64,000 nt of DNA from Chondrus crispus (taxonomy: Eukaryota > Rhodophyta > Florideophyceae > Gigartinales > Gigartinaceae): assembly GCF_000350225.1 (NCBI RefSeq), contig NW_005179063.1, forward strand, positions 62,001 through 126,000, read 5' to 3'. Below the pieces are notes generated by a model. It saw nothing but the letters and a program-made list of their open reading frames with translations, did no database searches and had not been told where the DNA came from. Each line of letters begins with the position of its first letter. Position 1 is the first letter of the stretch. A program made the translations under genes and the position numbers. Positions 22,501 through 32,553 of this stretch are shown in pieces.

Positions 22501-23660
22501 CCATTTTCGAACCCAACTTTTAGTCCAAGTTCAGTCATTCGACTGACAGAGAGCAGAGAGAACGCAAAGTCCGGAACGTGCAATACATCCGTCAACTTGC
22601 ACGGTTCGATGCGGCCATTCACATTTAACTTCAAGTGAACGTCACCACGGCCGGCAACCTTTGCACTAGCCTTGGTTCCCATCTGCACAGAGGCGGATTC
22701 AAGTGGCTCATACGTTGCAAACAGAGATCGGTCATATGTAATGTGAGCTGTACAAGCTGAATCTACGAGCCACGAAGGGGACATCTCCATATCGTTCGTG
22801 TGCGAAGCTTTCGACATCAGACATGTGAAGTCGACGCTGTTTACAACCATGTCGGGATCAGGTTTCTGTGTGACAAATGCAGATTGTTTCCGCTGAGACA
22901 TACGCGGTTTATATCCGCTAGGAGGAGCCGGGCGACGCCCATTCAAATCCTTTCCCCAGCAGCGGGTTGCCGTATGGCCTGTATGACCGCAGTTCGTGCA
23001 TTTGTAATCGTTTATGTCCCGATTGTTCGGGGCACGATTAACCAGAGCCGATGTCTGTGAGGAGCTAGACTTCATGTTGGCTCGTTGCTCTTCCTGCAGC
23101 AGACGACTTTTCACAAAGTCCAAACTGAATATCTTTTCCTCATTACCGAGAGCATCTAGTGCAACAATGAGAGCCTCGAAACGGGCAGGCAGACCGTTGA
23201 GCACTGCCATGGCCATCTCCTTGTCATCGATGTTTACGCTCATTGACTTGAGGATGGCTGCCAGCTGCTTGACACGATTGATGTATGCAAGCACCTTTTC
23301 ACCGGAAAGCATCTTCACAGTGTAGAACTCACGACGTGCAGCTAGTTTGTTCAGCAAAGTGTGCCTCTCAAACACGTTGACAATAGCTTCCCACATCTCA
23401 TGAGCAGTATCAACATCACGTACATGCTCAAGATGCTCATCTGATAGGGAGAGACCAATCAGTGCTTTAGCTTTACTGTCACCTCTGATCCACTTCTTAC
23501 GCTCTTCCGCGCGTTCCTCACTTGGAACTCTTCCCTCAACGATGTATTGGTCAACATCACGTAGAGCAGGCAGAAGTTGTATTTTCTGCTTCCACACGTA
23601 GAAGTTGGAGTCCGTCAGTTTGTCGATTCTGATGGATCCTCCTCCTCCTTGATCTTCCAT
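19544..23660 (-). pseudogene. Copia A gag-pol polyprotein with one frameshift
   Basis: The conserved start is the Met at 23660 (MEDQGGGGSIRI); an in-frame Met 7 codons upstream is probably not used, since aligned copies agree only from MEDQ/MDDQ. Order: UBN2-type gag (LTDSNFYVWKQK), CCHC knuckle CTNCGHTGHTATRC (about 22963-23004), protease LVDSACTAHIT, GAG-pre-integrase (HERFAHVHSQG; CSACVYGKA), integrase D-D-E (HSDVCGPL; RTDRGGEYL; TPEQNGVAERLNRT), reverse transcriptase (QMDVVTAFLNGDL; LYVDDLLLAGSD at about 20510), and RNase H (SDADWGGC; STCEAEYIALSEA). A shift near 19945, just before the RNase H strand ISWASRKQ, breaks the frame; the rest runs to 19544. Confidence 0.92.
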
Positions 23661-23700
23661 TTTAGTGCAAATAAACTTCAAGTATTCGAAAATCCGTTCG

Positions 23701-23750
23701 GGGATCCCAAGCCGTTAACCGATAGTCAACACAATGGCAAGCCCACCCGT
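23701..23750 (-). promoter_or_regulatory. Conserved pre-gag block, copia A
   Basis: About 50 nt containing GTTGACTATCGGTTAACGG, nearly identical before gag in families A, B and C. Function unknown: encapsidation, reinitiation, or a splice acceptor region are possible. Confidence 0.6.
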
Positions 23751-23832
23751 CTAAGAAATTCGATATGATTACTATGAAGTTGCACTAGGAGAAATTTGCG
23801 AACAGATATGTGAATTTATTTGGATGAAATCC

Positions 23833-24504
23833 CTAACTATTCTGTTCACAAACTACCTTTAAGTGTGCGGCACCGTTCTCGTGGCACTTCAGGTGCCCGT
23901 GAGACTCAAAGACGCGATTGCAAGGGATACAACGCGGAGTCTCCTTAGCGTTGGCAACTTGAATGCGATGAGACCTAGACTGAATGTGGTCGTAAAAGGC
24001 CTTCGCACTATTGCCACTAACGCCGCACACTTTACAATACCGCTTATACCGCGGGCACACCTTACGATTCCTCTTGCGCTCACGCTTAAACTGTTTATCT
24101 GCGAGAACAGCCGCTTTCCGAGCAGAAAGTCGATGCGTAGTTCTCTTTATTGGTGCGGGAACAGAGCGCGGAATACGAGGAATCCTATATGGTGGGCAAC
24201 TCGAGGACGGACCCGGAAGCGCGAGCCGAGGTGAAGGTTGATCCTCAGGCTCAAGCACCTCAACGGATACGACCTCCGATGTCCGAACCGTTCGACCGGT
24301 GACCAGCTTCCCAGGCGCAGAGCGCACCGGTACTAATTCCAGATCTAACACAACCCCGTAAAAACAGGTATTCACAATAAGGAATATGAAGATAATCGTC
24401 AGTAACAGATTTTGGAATTATTGCTCTTAAGAACCACCAAAACGTGCAAAGACAATCACTTAGATGTGTAGGAAATGGAAAGAAACTCAAAACTTACTTT
24501 GCAT
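23833..24504 (-). CDS. Spliced zinc-finger protein upstream of copia A gag
   Basis: Predicted two exons: 24504-24498 (ATGCAAA) and 24344-23833, joined across a 153-nt intron with GTAAGT at 24497-24492, a CTGAC branch-like site and TTAG at the acceptor; the join keeps frame and gives 172 residues. Residues about 60-110 are strongly basic (KRERKRNRK), a likely nuclear signal. Two fingers follow: CKVCGVSGNSAKAFYDH...H and CIPCNRVFESHGHLKCH...H, both C-x2-C-x12-H-x5-H, the JAZ/U1-type spacing often linked to double-stranded RNA binding. It ends 172 nt before the gag start. Three copies in this window keep the fingers, the basic region and the splice sites. An unspliced reading would start at 24375 with a different N-terminus. 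Confidence 0.72.
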
Positions 24505-24519
24505 GAGAGAACGAAGAAA

Positions 24520-24867
24520 AACCAAATGCGAGATTGACGACGACGGCGGTAGCGGGAGCGGAAACGAAGACGAAGACCAAAGACAGAGACAGCAGCAAGA
24601 ACCACAGCAAGAACAAAAGCCAAACCAAGAACGAAGACAACGAAGACAGCGGGGGCGATGACCAAAACCAATTCACACAAGAGAGCAAGAACAACAGCAG
24701 CAGCGAAAACCAAAACCAAGAACGACGGCAAGAACGAGAGCGACAACGACAGCGAGAAGACCAGCGGAAAGAACGACGAGAAACGGCAGCGAAAACGACA
24801 GCGACAACGACGGCAGAAACAACGGAACGAGAACGACAGACTCATGCAGTGAAACGACAGCGAGGGA
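24520..24867 (-). other. A-poor, CGT-rich leader of copia A
   Basis: On the element's sense strand this ~350-nt stretch is made of C, G and T with hardly any A (TGTCGTTCTCGTT-like units). All frames are open because stop codons need A, so the apparent low-complexity proteins on both strands are not supported. Confidence 0.6.
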
Positions 24868-24881
24868 CTGGGCCCATAACC
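24868..24881 (-). other. Primer-binding site, half-tRNA type, copia A
   Basis: GGTTATGGGCCCAG next to the 5' LTR. It is complementary to CTGGGCCCATAACC, the anticodon stem-loop of initiator tRNA-Met (anticodon CAT), as in Drosophila copia. Confidence 0.85.
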
Positions 24882-26145
24882 TAATGGTAGGTTCGGAGGG
24901 GCAAGGGAAAGAAGGAAGGCAGGTTGATGTGTGTGAGTGAAGGAGTTGGTGCCGAAGTTTACTTTGAAGCCGTTTTCCTGCGATACTTATACACTTCGAG
25001 TGCTACACTATCGCTCTACTCCGACTCCCAGTAAACCATACTCTACTATGCGCGACCAAGCGCGGTCCTCTTGTGGCCCGACCATACTGTTCGATTTCCA
25101 CCTTACGAATCGATTCGTAACTATTAGCTCACAACTATTTCTACACATTCCAAATGACTGTAAACCATGGCCCTATGCATGCAACTGTTTCACACCTTAC
25201 TAATCTGCATCCAGTCATGCCAGACTTCATTGTTGTGCAACGAACAACTTGGCACTTGTCTATTTCCAACAACGCAAACGTCTTTCATATCACAATCGCC
25301 ATACGTATCCTTGTTTCTCACCTTACTAATTTCGCCAAGCACTGTCAGATAATTATGGCAAGTTATAACAATGTGCATCCAGACTTTCTACACAACTCAC
25401 ATGAGAATACATGTAAATCACACGAGTACTGTCATGAACTTGCATCCAACGGCGCAACATGACGAGAGCACAGTGCAACGGCGCGTGCTCACGCAAGACT
25501 CGCATACAGCGTGACGCGTACACAGAATAATCGCACAACTGTATTCCTCTCGCGACAAGTACTTGTTGTACTTTTGATTCACATGTACTGTACTCCGACA
25601 CGCGCAGGATCGCAAACAGTCTGACACTGTAAAACTGTAAACCCTCATGTGCATACACCTGGATGCGTGTACATGTGTACGTACACGAATCCACCTGGCG
25701 ACGTGTACATGTGTACACGGCATACATGTGTCCCGCCCGGGGGCCCCATGCAATTACCCATTACAACCATGGCAAACCACTTGAAACCCCCAAAACAACG
25801 TAATTATGGCATATACAGGCCATTTAAAGTACATCACAAGGCCAATGACGCACACGTGGACAACGCTCGACCAATAGATTTGCAGCATTAGACCTGAGGG
25901 CCAATAGAATTGCAGTATTTCCTGTGTAGTCTATAGTGCTACGGGCCAAGGTTCCACTTGGCAAAACTATGCAAATTTGCATGACCCTCCGAGGGGCCAC
26001 TTTCGTCCCCGGAACCCCAAAATCTGGGATTTTACACGTGTCATGTCGTGATATGGGTAAGAGCGCCCGGACCGTGCAGTCATGTACACGTGTCACTCGA
26101 TTTTGACCTTTTCAGATAACAGCATGTGGTCGCACATTTTCAATA
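24882..26145 (-). repeat. 5' LTR of copia A
   Basis: 1264 bp; differs from the 3' LTR by single substitutions (for example near 24956, 25456, 25554, 25595) and one base in a C run near 25788. Confidence 0.92.
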
Positions 26146-26150
26146 CAGAA

Positions 26151-26405
26151 ATAGTTGTGAACTAATAGTTACGAATCGATTCGTAAGGTGGAAATCGAGC
26201 AGTATGGTCGGACCACAAGAGGACCGCGCTTTGTCGCGTATAGTAGAGTATGGTTTACTGGGAGTCAGGGTAGAGCGATAATGTAGGACTCAAAGTGCAT
26301 AAGTATCGCCGGAAAACGGCTCGAAAGAAAAACTCGGCACCAACTCCTTCACTCGCACTCATCAACCTGCCCTCCTTTCTCCCTTGCCCGCCGAACCTAC
26401 TATTA
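26151..26405 (+). repeat. Family A LTR, right part, of element A'
   Basis: Last ~255 bp of the LTR, ending CCTACTATTA, with a degenerate promoter motif (CATAAGTATCGCC near 26297). Confidence 0.85.
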
Positions 26406-26419
26406 GGTTATGGGCCCAG
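26406..26419 (+). other. Primer-binding site of element A'
   Basis: GGTTATGGGCCCAG, identical to that of the full-length elements. Confidence 0.8.
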
Positions 26420-26774
26420 TCCCTCGCTATTCTTCCGCTGCATGAGTCTGTCGTTCTCGTTCCGTGGTTTCTGCGATCATTGTCGTTTTCGCTGCTGTTT
26501 CTCGTCCTTGTTCCCGCTGGTCTTCTCGCTCTTGTTCTTTCTCTCGTTCTTGCCGTCGTTCTTGGTTTTGGTTTTCGCTGCTGCTGTCGTTCTTGCTGTT
26601 GTGTCAGTTGGTCTTGGTCATCGCTCCTGCTGTCTTCGTTTTTTTCGTTCTTGGTTTGGCTTTCGTTCTTGCTGTTGTTTTTGCTGCTGTCTCTGTCTTT
26701 GGTGTTCGTCTTCGTTCTCGCTGTCGTTACCGCCGTCGTCGTCAATCTCGTATTTGTTTTTTGGTCACTGTTTC

Positions 26775-27506
26775 ATGCAAAGTAAGTGTTATCAATTTCT
26801 TTCAATTTCCTGCACGTCTAAGTGATCGTCTTTGCATGTTTTGGTGGTTCTTAAGAGCAATAATTCCAAAATTTGTTTCTGACGATTTTCTTATATACTT
26901 TCTGAATACCTGTTCTACGGGGTTGTGCTAGATCTGCAATTAGTACCGGTGCGCTCTGCGCCTGGGAAGCTGGTCACCGGTCGACCGGTTAGGACATCGG
27001 AGGTCGTATCTGTTGAGGTGCTTGAGCCTGAGTATCAACCTTCACCTCGGCTCGCGCTTCCGAGTCCGTCCTCAAGTAGCGCACCTTATATGATTCTTCG
27101 TATTCCTCGCTCTGTTCCCGCACCAATAAAAAGAACTACGCATCGCCTTTCGGCTCGGAAAGCGGCTGTTCTCGCGGATAAAGAGTTCAAGCGTGAGCGC
27201 AAGAGGAATCGGAAGGTGTACCCGCGGTATAAGCGGTTTTGTAAACTGTGCGGCGTTAGTGGAAATAGTGCGCAGGCCTTTTACGATCACACTCAATCTA
27301 GGGCTCATCGCATTCAGGTGGCCAACGCCAAAGAGATTCCGCGTTGTATTCCTTGCAATCGCGTCTTTGAGTCTCACGGGCACCTGAAGTGCCACGAGAA
27401 CGGTGCCGCACACTTAAAGGTAGTTTGTGATCAGATTGGCAGTGATTTCTTTCTAATAAGTTCGCTTCTCTGTTCTCCAACTTTTCCTAGTGCAACTTCA
27501 GAGTAA
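26775..27506 (+). CDS. Spliced zinc-finger protein of element A'
   Basis: First exon ATGCAAA at 26775-26781, donor GTAAGT at 26782-26787, acceptor CTAG ending 26931, second exon 26932-27506; 193 residues. Both C-x2-C-x12-H-x5-H fingers (CKLCGVSGNSAQAFYDH; CIPCNRVFESHGHLKCH) and the basic stretch are intact although the gag-pol of this copy is broken. The C-terminus is about 20 residues longer than in the other two copies because their stop codon is lost. Confidence 0.68.
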
Positions 27507-27615
27507 TCGTATCGAACTTCTTATAGGGGTGGGCTCGCCATTGTGTTGACTATTGGTTGACGGCTTGGGATCCCTGAACGGAATTTTCGAATACTTGAAG
27601 TCTTTTTGCACTAAA

Positions 27616-29378
27616 ATGGAAGATCATGGACGAGGAGGATCCATCAGAATCGATAAACTGACGGATTCCAACTTCTACGTGTGGAAGCAGAAATACAACT
27701 TCTGCTTGCACTACGTGATGTTGATCAGTACATCATCGAAGGAAGGGTTCCGAGTGATGAACACCCTGACGAGCGGAGGAAGTGGGTCAGAGGTAACAGT
27801 AAAGCTAAAGCACTGATTGGCCTCTCGTTGTCAGATGAGCATCTCGAGCATGTACGTGATGCTGAAACTGCTTGTGAGATGTGGGAATCAATCCTCAATG
27901 TGTTTGAAAGGCATACTCTGCTCAACAAACTAGCTGCTCGTCGTGGGTTCTACACTGTTGAGATGGGTACGGGAGGAAAAGTTCTCGCATACATCAATCG
28001 TGTAAAGCAGCTGGCAGCTATTCTTAAGTCAATGAGTGTAAACATCGATGGTAAAGAGATGGAAATGGCTGTGCTCAATGGTTTGCCCACACGATTTGAG
28101 GCTCTTATTGTTGCGCTGGATGCTCTGGGTAATGAAGAAAGGATATTCAGTTTGGACTTTGTGAAAAGTCGTCTGTTGCAGGAAGAGCAACGAGCTAACA
28201 TGAAGTCTAGTTCTTCACATACATCGGCGTTGATCAAAAGTACCCCGAACAATCGTGACACTAACGATTACAATTGTACGAACTGTGGTCATTCGGGCCA
28301 TACAGCAGCTCGCTGTTGGGGCAAGGGTTTGAATGGGCGTCGCCCGGCTCCTCCTGTTGGATACAAGCCACGTATGGCTCAGCGGAAGCAGTCTGCAATG
28401 GTTACACAGAAAAGTGACAACGAAATGATTGTAAACAACGTCGATCTCAGGTGTCTGATGTCAAAAGTTCTGCAAGCCCAGGCACCCGGAATGCCGTCTT
28501 CATCGCTTGTTGACTCCCCTTGTACAGCCCACATCACATTTGACCGATCGTTGCTTTCGACGTTTGTGCCACTTGAGTCCGGGTCTGTTGAGATGGGAAC
28601 CAAAGCCAGTGCAAAGGTTGCGAGCCGTGGTGATGTCCACTTAAATTTGAATGTGAATGGACGCACTGAACCATGCAAACTGACTGATGTGTTGCACGTT
28701 CCAGATTTTGCGTTCTCTCTGCTCTCTGTCAGTCGAATGACTGAACTTGGACTGAACGTGGGGTTCGGAAATGGAAAATGCGTCATGAGACGAGGTCAAA
28801 CTGCAGTCGCAACTGCAACACTGGTAGGAGGACTTTACATTCTCGATATTGTCAGTGACATCGGATCTGCGCATGCTGCCACTTTGCAAACGTGGCATGA
28901 GCGATTCGCACATGTGCACTCCCAAGGAATTGCGTCGATGATTCGTGACAATGTGGTAAGTGGAGCCAAACTACTTGGTAATGAGGCCAACAGACTAAAA
29001 AGAACTAACAATGATTGCATCTCCGAAACATGTTCTGCGTGCGTCTACGGCAAAGCCACTCGATCTGTGATCCCAAAAGAGCGGTCCTCAAGGCGTGTAT
29101 ACTTCTGCCTCGACTTAATTCATTCCGATGTATGTGGCCCCTTGGAGATGCAATCCATTGGCGCTGCTAAGTACTTCATTACATTCATAGACGACCACTC
29201 CAACTGGTCAGTAGTGTACTCCATGCATCATAAATCGGAAGCCTTTGAACGATACAAAATGTTTGCCCAACTAGCTCAGACTCATACTGGTCGCAAGATC
29301 AAATTGTTTCGTACTGATCGAGGTGGTGAGTACTTGTCGACGGAGTATAAGTCATTTCTGATTGAAAATTGTACTCAA
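27616..29378 (+). pseudogene. Copia A' gag-pol fragment
   Basis: Start MEDHGRGGSIRI at 27616. A one-base loss in an A run near 27690 shifts the frame; the remainder is open from 27681. It keeps the CCHC knuckle (CTNCGHSGHTAARC), protease (LVDSPCTAHIT, with the usual Ser/Gly after Asp-Ser changed to Pro), GAG-pre-integrase and the first two integrase acidic residues (HSDVCGPL, RTDRGGEYL). It ends where the family B LTR starts at 29379. Confidence 0.88.
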
Positions 29379-30315
29379 TGTTGTAGTTCAACGACCACAT
29401 GCTGACACGCATGACATACAATGACAGGTATGACACGTATAAGAGAGGAAACACTCAGTGTGACGACCTGAACATATTTGATTTTCAACGTATACACGTG
29501 CCATTTCTGTACACGGTTGCACTCTTCAGTACAGTCGGAGCAAGTTTGGCTTTCAACGTGTACGTGTGAAATCTGTACACGGTTGCACTTTACAGTACAA
29601 TCTGAGCATGTTTCATTTTCTCCGCCTGACACGTGTATGACCTGGACACATGGCCTCATTACACTGTCGGACGTGTATAGTACGCCTGCAGTCTTGCTGA
29701 CAAAGTGCAGAACCTTGGTGGCAGGTGCCTGGCACGTGCTAAAGGTTAACAGCGTCCGTGGAGTGCAGCACGGGTACAGCAGGACACTAAGATACCGTTG
29801 CCCGAATTTTGAATTCGTAAGGCAAAACGTGCACTGTTGTAATTGACAGTGGACAGGACCTCACGAGAGATTCAGATTCGTAAGGCAACGTGTGCGCTGT
29901 AAACAGTCCTTGCAGGATTGGTTCGAATTCGTAAGGCAACGAGTGAGCTGTAAACATGCCTTACGAATTTGTGCCACGCTGGATTTGGAATAGTAAGGGA
30001 ATTTGTGCTTTGCTGTGCTTTGTTTTACTGCCTTACTAATTTCTCCGTCATGACAGTGCCAATTCGTAAGGCAGTTTTCTGTTCTGTTTGTTGGGCCATC
30101 GCCAGTTTGGCTGAGTAGCAAGACGGGCGCATGTGTTAGAGCCAATACATTTGTAGTATGTGTGTCGTAGTGTTTGGTAGTAGAGTTCTAGAAGATTGCA
30201 GAAGTGTATAAGTAGCGCCAGAAGTTGGTGACTCGAAGTAAATCGGTACCCAATCCTTCAACTTCACCTCATCAACCGTCCTCCGATTTCCCTTTGCCCC
30301 GCTGACCTTCCAATA
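29379..30315 (+). repeat. 5' LTR of element B'
   Basis: 937 bp, TGTTGTAGTTC start, CTTCCAATA end. Diverged from the LTRs of the young B element by many substitutions, so an older copy. Core promoter TATAAGTAGCGCCA near 30207. Confidence 0.85.
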
Positions 30316-31351
30316 GGTTATGGGCCCAGTTCAACGTTATTGTTCCGCTGTGTGAGTGTTTGTTCTCAGTTTCTGCTGCCGTTTTCGTGTTTGTTCCGGC
30401 TGTCGTTCTCGTTTTGGTATCCGCTGTCGTTCTCGTTTTGGTTTCTGCTGTCGTTTCCGCCGCCGTTTTCATCGCCGCCGTCGTTCGTTTTGTTCTACCG
30501 CCGTCTACCTGCTGTCGTTATCATCTTGGTCGTTCGTCTCCGTGTACCTGCTGTCGTTTCAACTTGATGGATCTTCTTCGTGTCGGTTGCAGCTTGGTCT
30601 TGGCAATCGTGGTGTGAGCTGTGGGAAAAGTCCCTAGTGGCCTACGTACCATATCAATCCAAGAAGACTGCCCTTCGATCACGCCGGTGATCGTCGTAGC
30701 TGCCGATACCCTCGCTCTTGGTGAAAGGCTTGTGCCATTAGAAATCTGACTTGAGCGAGGGTCCGACCAAGAATCGTCGAGAGACGAAACACTGATCCTC
30801 GGGGAGGATTACAGTGTACTGGTCTAGTCGATCCGCACTCTGCCTTCGGGAGGTGCGTCGGCGGTGTGGGTAACGCTTTCGGTATTAGCCCTATAGGTAC
30901 GACTTCGGTCCCCTGGGTGAAGAGAATACGTGCCTAAACACTGAACCTCTCACTATACGTGTATAAGGTTGCGTACCTTGATTAAGTTCGCACGGAAGAG
31001 GGTGACCCTAGGCGTGATTGTGAACAAATCACACGAATACGACGAAGGCAGTTTCATTCTTGTGTTGTGGGAAACCTCATTGGGGTAGTACCGTATCAAG
31101 TTTGGACAAGCCGATTTCGGTTGCAGGGACCGTTCGCGGTAATGACCAAAAGTCCTGGTTCGTCTACAGGCAAAGTTGCTGTGCTTACTCGTGGCACGTT
31201 TGATTTAGTTCACAGTCGAAAGACCCGCACTGGCCGACATACAGGTGTAGCGCCCTCAGGCATTTTAAGAAGAGTACGCTTGTTCCACTCCGCCGGGAAC
31301 AAGCACCATGAGCGTTTCTGAGTAATCGCTACAAACTTCCTATACGGGTGG
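30316..31351 (+). other. Primer site and leader of element B'
   Basis: GGTTATGGGCCCAG at 30316-30329, an A-poor CGT-rich stretch to about 30600, then the structured RNA module. A 9-bp stem pairs 30709-30717 (CCCTCGCTC) with 30753-30761; further hairpins lie near 30676-30693 and 30795-30815. The module is shared with 38620-39310, 42623-43265 and 49385-50070. Confidence 0.7.
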
Positions 31352-32200
31352 TGTAGTGCAATGTACCTGGCAGGCCGCGAACACAGTCCGACGGTCAAAC
31401 AAAAAGAAGAAAAACAGCAACAGAAACAACCACCGCCGATGGCACGCGCTACGGAGCGTTCGAGACTTCCTTTCCCCTTGTGTGGGCTTGCGGCCCACAG
31501 TAGCTCAACTCCGACGAGGGGGTAAGGAAAGATGCCCGGCCCGGGAGGATAATGGTGGTAGAGATTTGTGAAAACTTGAGTGCTCGGCGAGTGCGGGTTG
31601 GGCTTTTCTACGAGAATATAACCGCGGTTCGCTGGGTTGGAAGGCCAATGCTCGACGAGCGTCTTTAGCACCTTGCGTATAATTCAAGGTCTTCGACGGG
31701 GGCTTGTTCAACACTACCCGACGGGATGGTGACCGTGTAGCAACGCTCCTACTGACGTGTTGCCCGATGGCTAAGAACACCCTCACCAGCGCGATCGCGA
31801 TCGCGGTTGGTGGTACCAACTCTGTCTTATACAGTAAGACCTTCGACGGAGGCGTCGTTACAACGGCCTTCCTACGGAACTTGAAACAGTAGCAGCGCTA
31901 CACACCGTGTTGCCCGATGGCTAAAACACCTACATCGGATCGGTCGCAACCAATGCCGATGGCACCAACAGATAGAAAAAGATAGAGAATAGGGATAGAA
32001 ATAGGAATGGTAAAGGATAAGGAAAAGGAATGGGACCCCGAGCAATAGAGGATGTCGTTAGCAGCGTAGAAGTGAAGCGCGTCGCGTGAACGGAAGCGGT
32101 CTTCGACGAAGGCGAGATCTAACTCCGGCAACTCGGGTTACCTTTACTGACTTGGTGGTCAGCGGGCTAAGGTATATATCGCCCAGCCGGAGCCACTACA
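31352..32200. repeat. Unclassified LTR-like unit, TGTAGTG...CACTACA ends
   Basis: 849 bp with 7-bp inverted ends and a TATATAT near 32172. Inside, a ~150-bp segment is imperfectly duplicated (CGTGTTGCCCGATGGCTAA at about 31757 and 31899, each with a TCTTCGACGG/CTTCGACGG partner). No primer site, polypurine tract or flanking duplication was found, so its class is open; a gypsy-type solo LTR is the best guess. Confidence 0.4.
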
Positions 32201-32494
32201 GTAGCTCGCGGCGCTAGATCCTATATCTAATCTAATGTCAGCAAAATTAATACTGACTAATTACCTAAATAAAATTACTAATTAAAATAAAAACTGTGCA
32301 AATATTCACACGTGTGTCCCCCAATCCCGGACTACAGTACTCACATTCCAACTTAGTTTCTTTTCCCCTCATTCCCTTGTGCAACCCCTTATTGCACTAC
32401 ATATCCCCCTTCTGAGCGTCCTTGCACATCTGCTTCGCTCCTTGATCTCCGGCTGCATTTTCCATCTCGACCCTTTCCCCAGACCGGCAGTCAC
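32201..32494. other. AT-rich spacer, no gene
   Basis: A/T-rich around 32220-32300, unlike its neighbours; nothing recognisable. Confidence 0.4.
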
Positions 32495-32553
32495 CATGGG
32501 CAAGGACAAGACGAACCCCACACCTCCTGTGTCGCCGAGACGCGCGGGCGAGA

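Larger units (their letters stand above)
18270..26145 (-). mobile_element. Full-length Ty1/copia element, family A, TSD CAGAA
   Basis: 7876 bp between duplications CAGAA at 18265-18269 and 26146-26150. In element order: 5' LTR (24882-26145), half-tRNA primer site, A-poor leader, spliced zinc-finger gene, conserved block, gag-pol, polypurine tract, 3' LTR (18270-19532). I spotted about five differences between the LTRs, so insertion is fairly recent, but gag-pol has one frameshift. It sits in an older family A LTR. Confidence 0.93.
26146..29378 (+). mobile_element. Older copia A element (A'), interrupted and truncated
   Basis: Continuation of the LTR begun at 18067: LTR end (26151-26405), primer site (26406-26419), leader, zinc-finger gene, conserved block near 27530-27580, gag-pol to 29378, where a family B LTR cuts it. 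Confidence 0.88.
29379..31351 (+). mobile_element. Copia B element (B'), 5' end only
   Basis: 5' LTR, primer site and structured leader, cut at 31351 just inside the conserved pre-gag block by an unrelated LTR-like unit. No gag remains. Confidence 0.85.

Noticed and set aside
24456..24884. Low-complexity proteins (Thr/Lys/Glu-rich or Phe/Leu/Val-rich) on both strands of the copia leader
   Set aside because: Open frames are a by-product of A-depleted sequence; all six frames are affected and no residue pattern is kept between copies.
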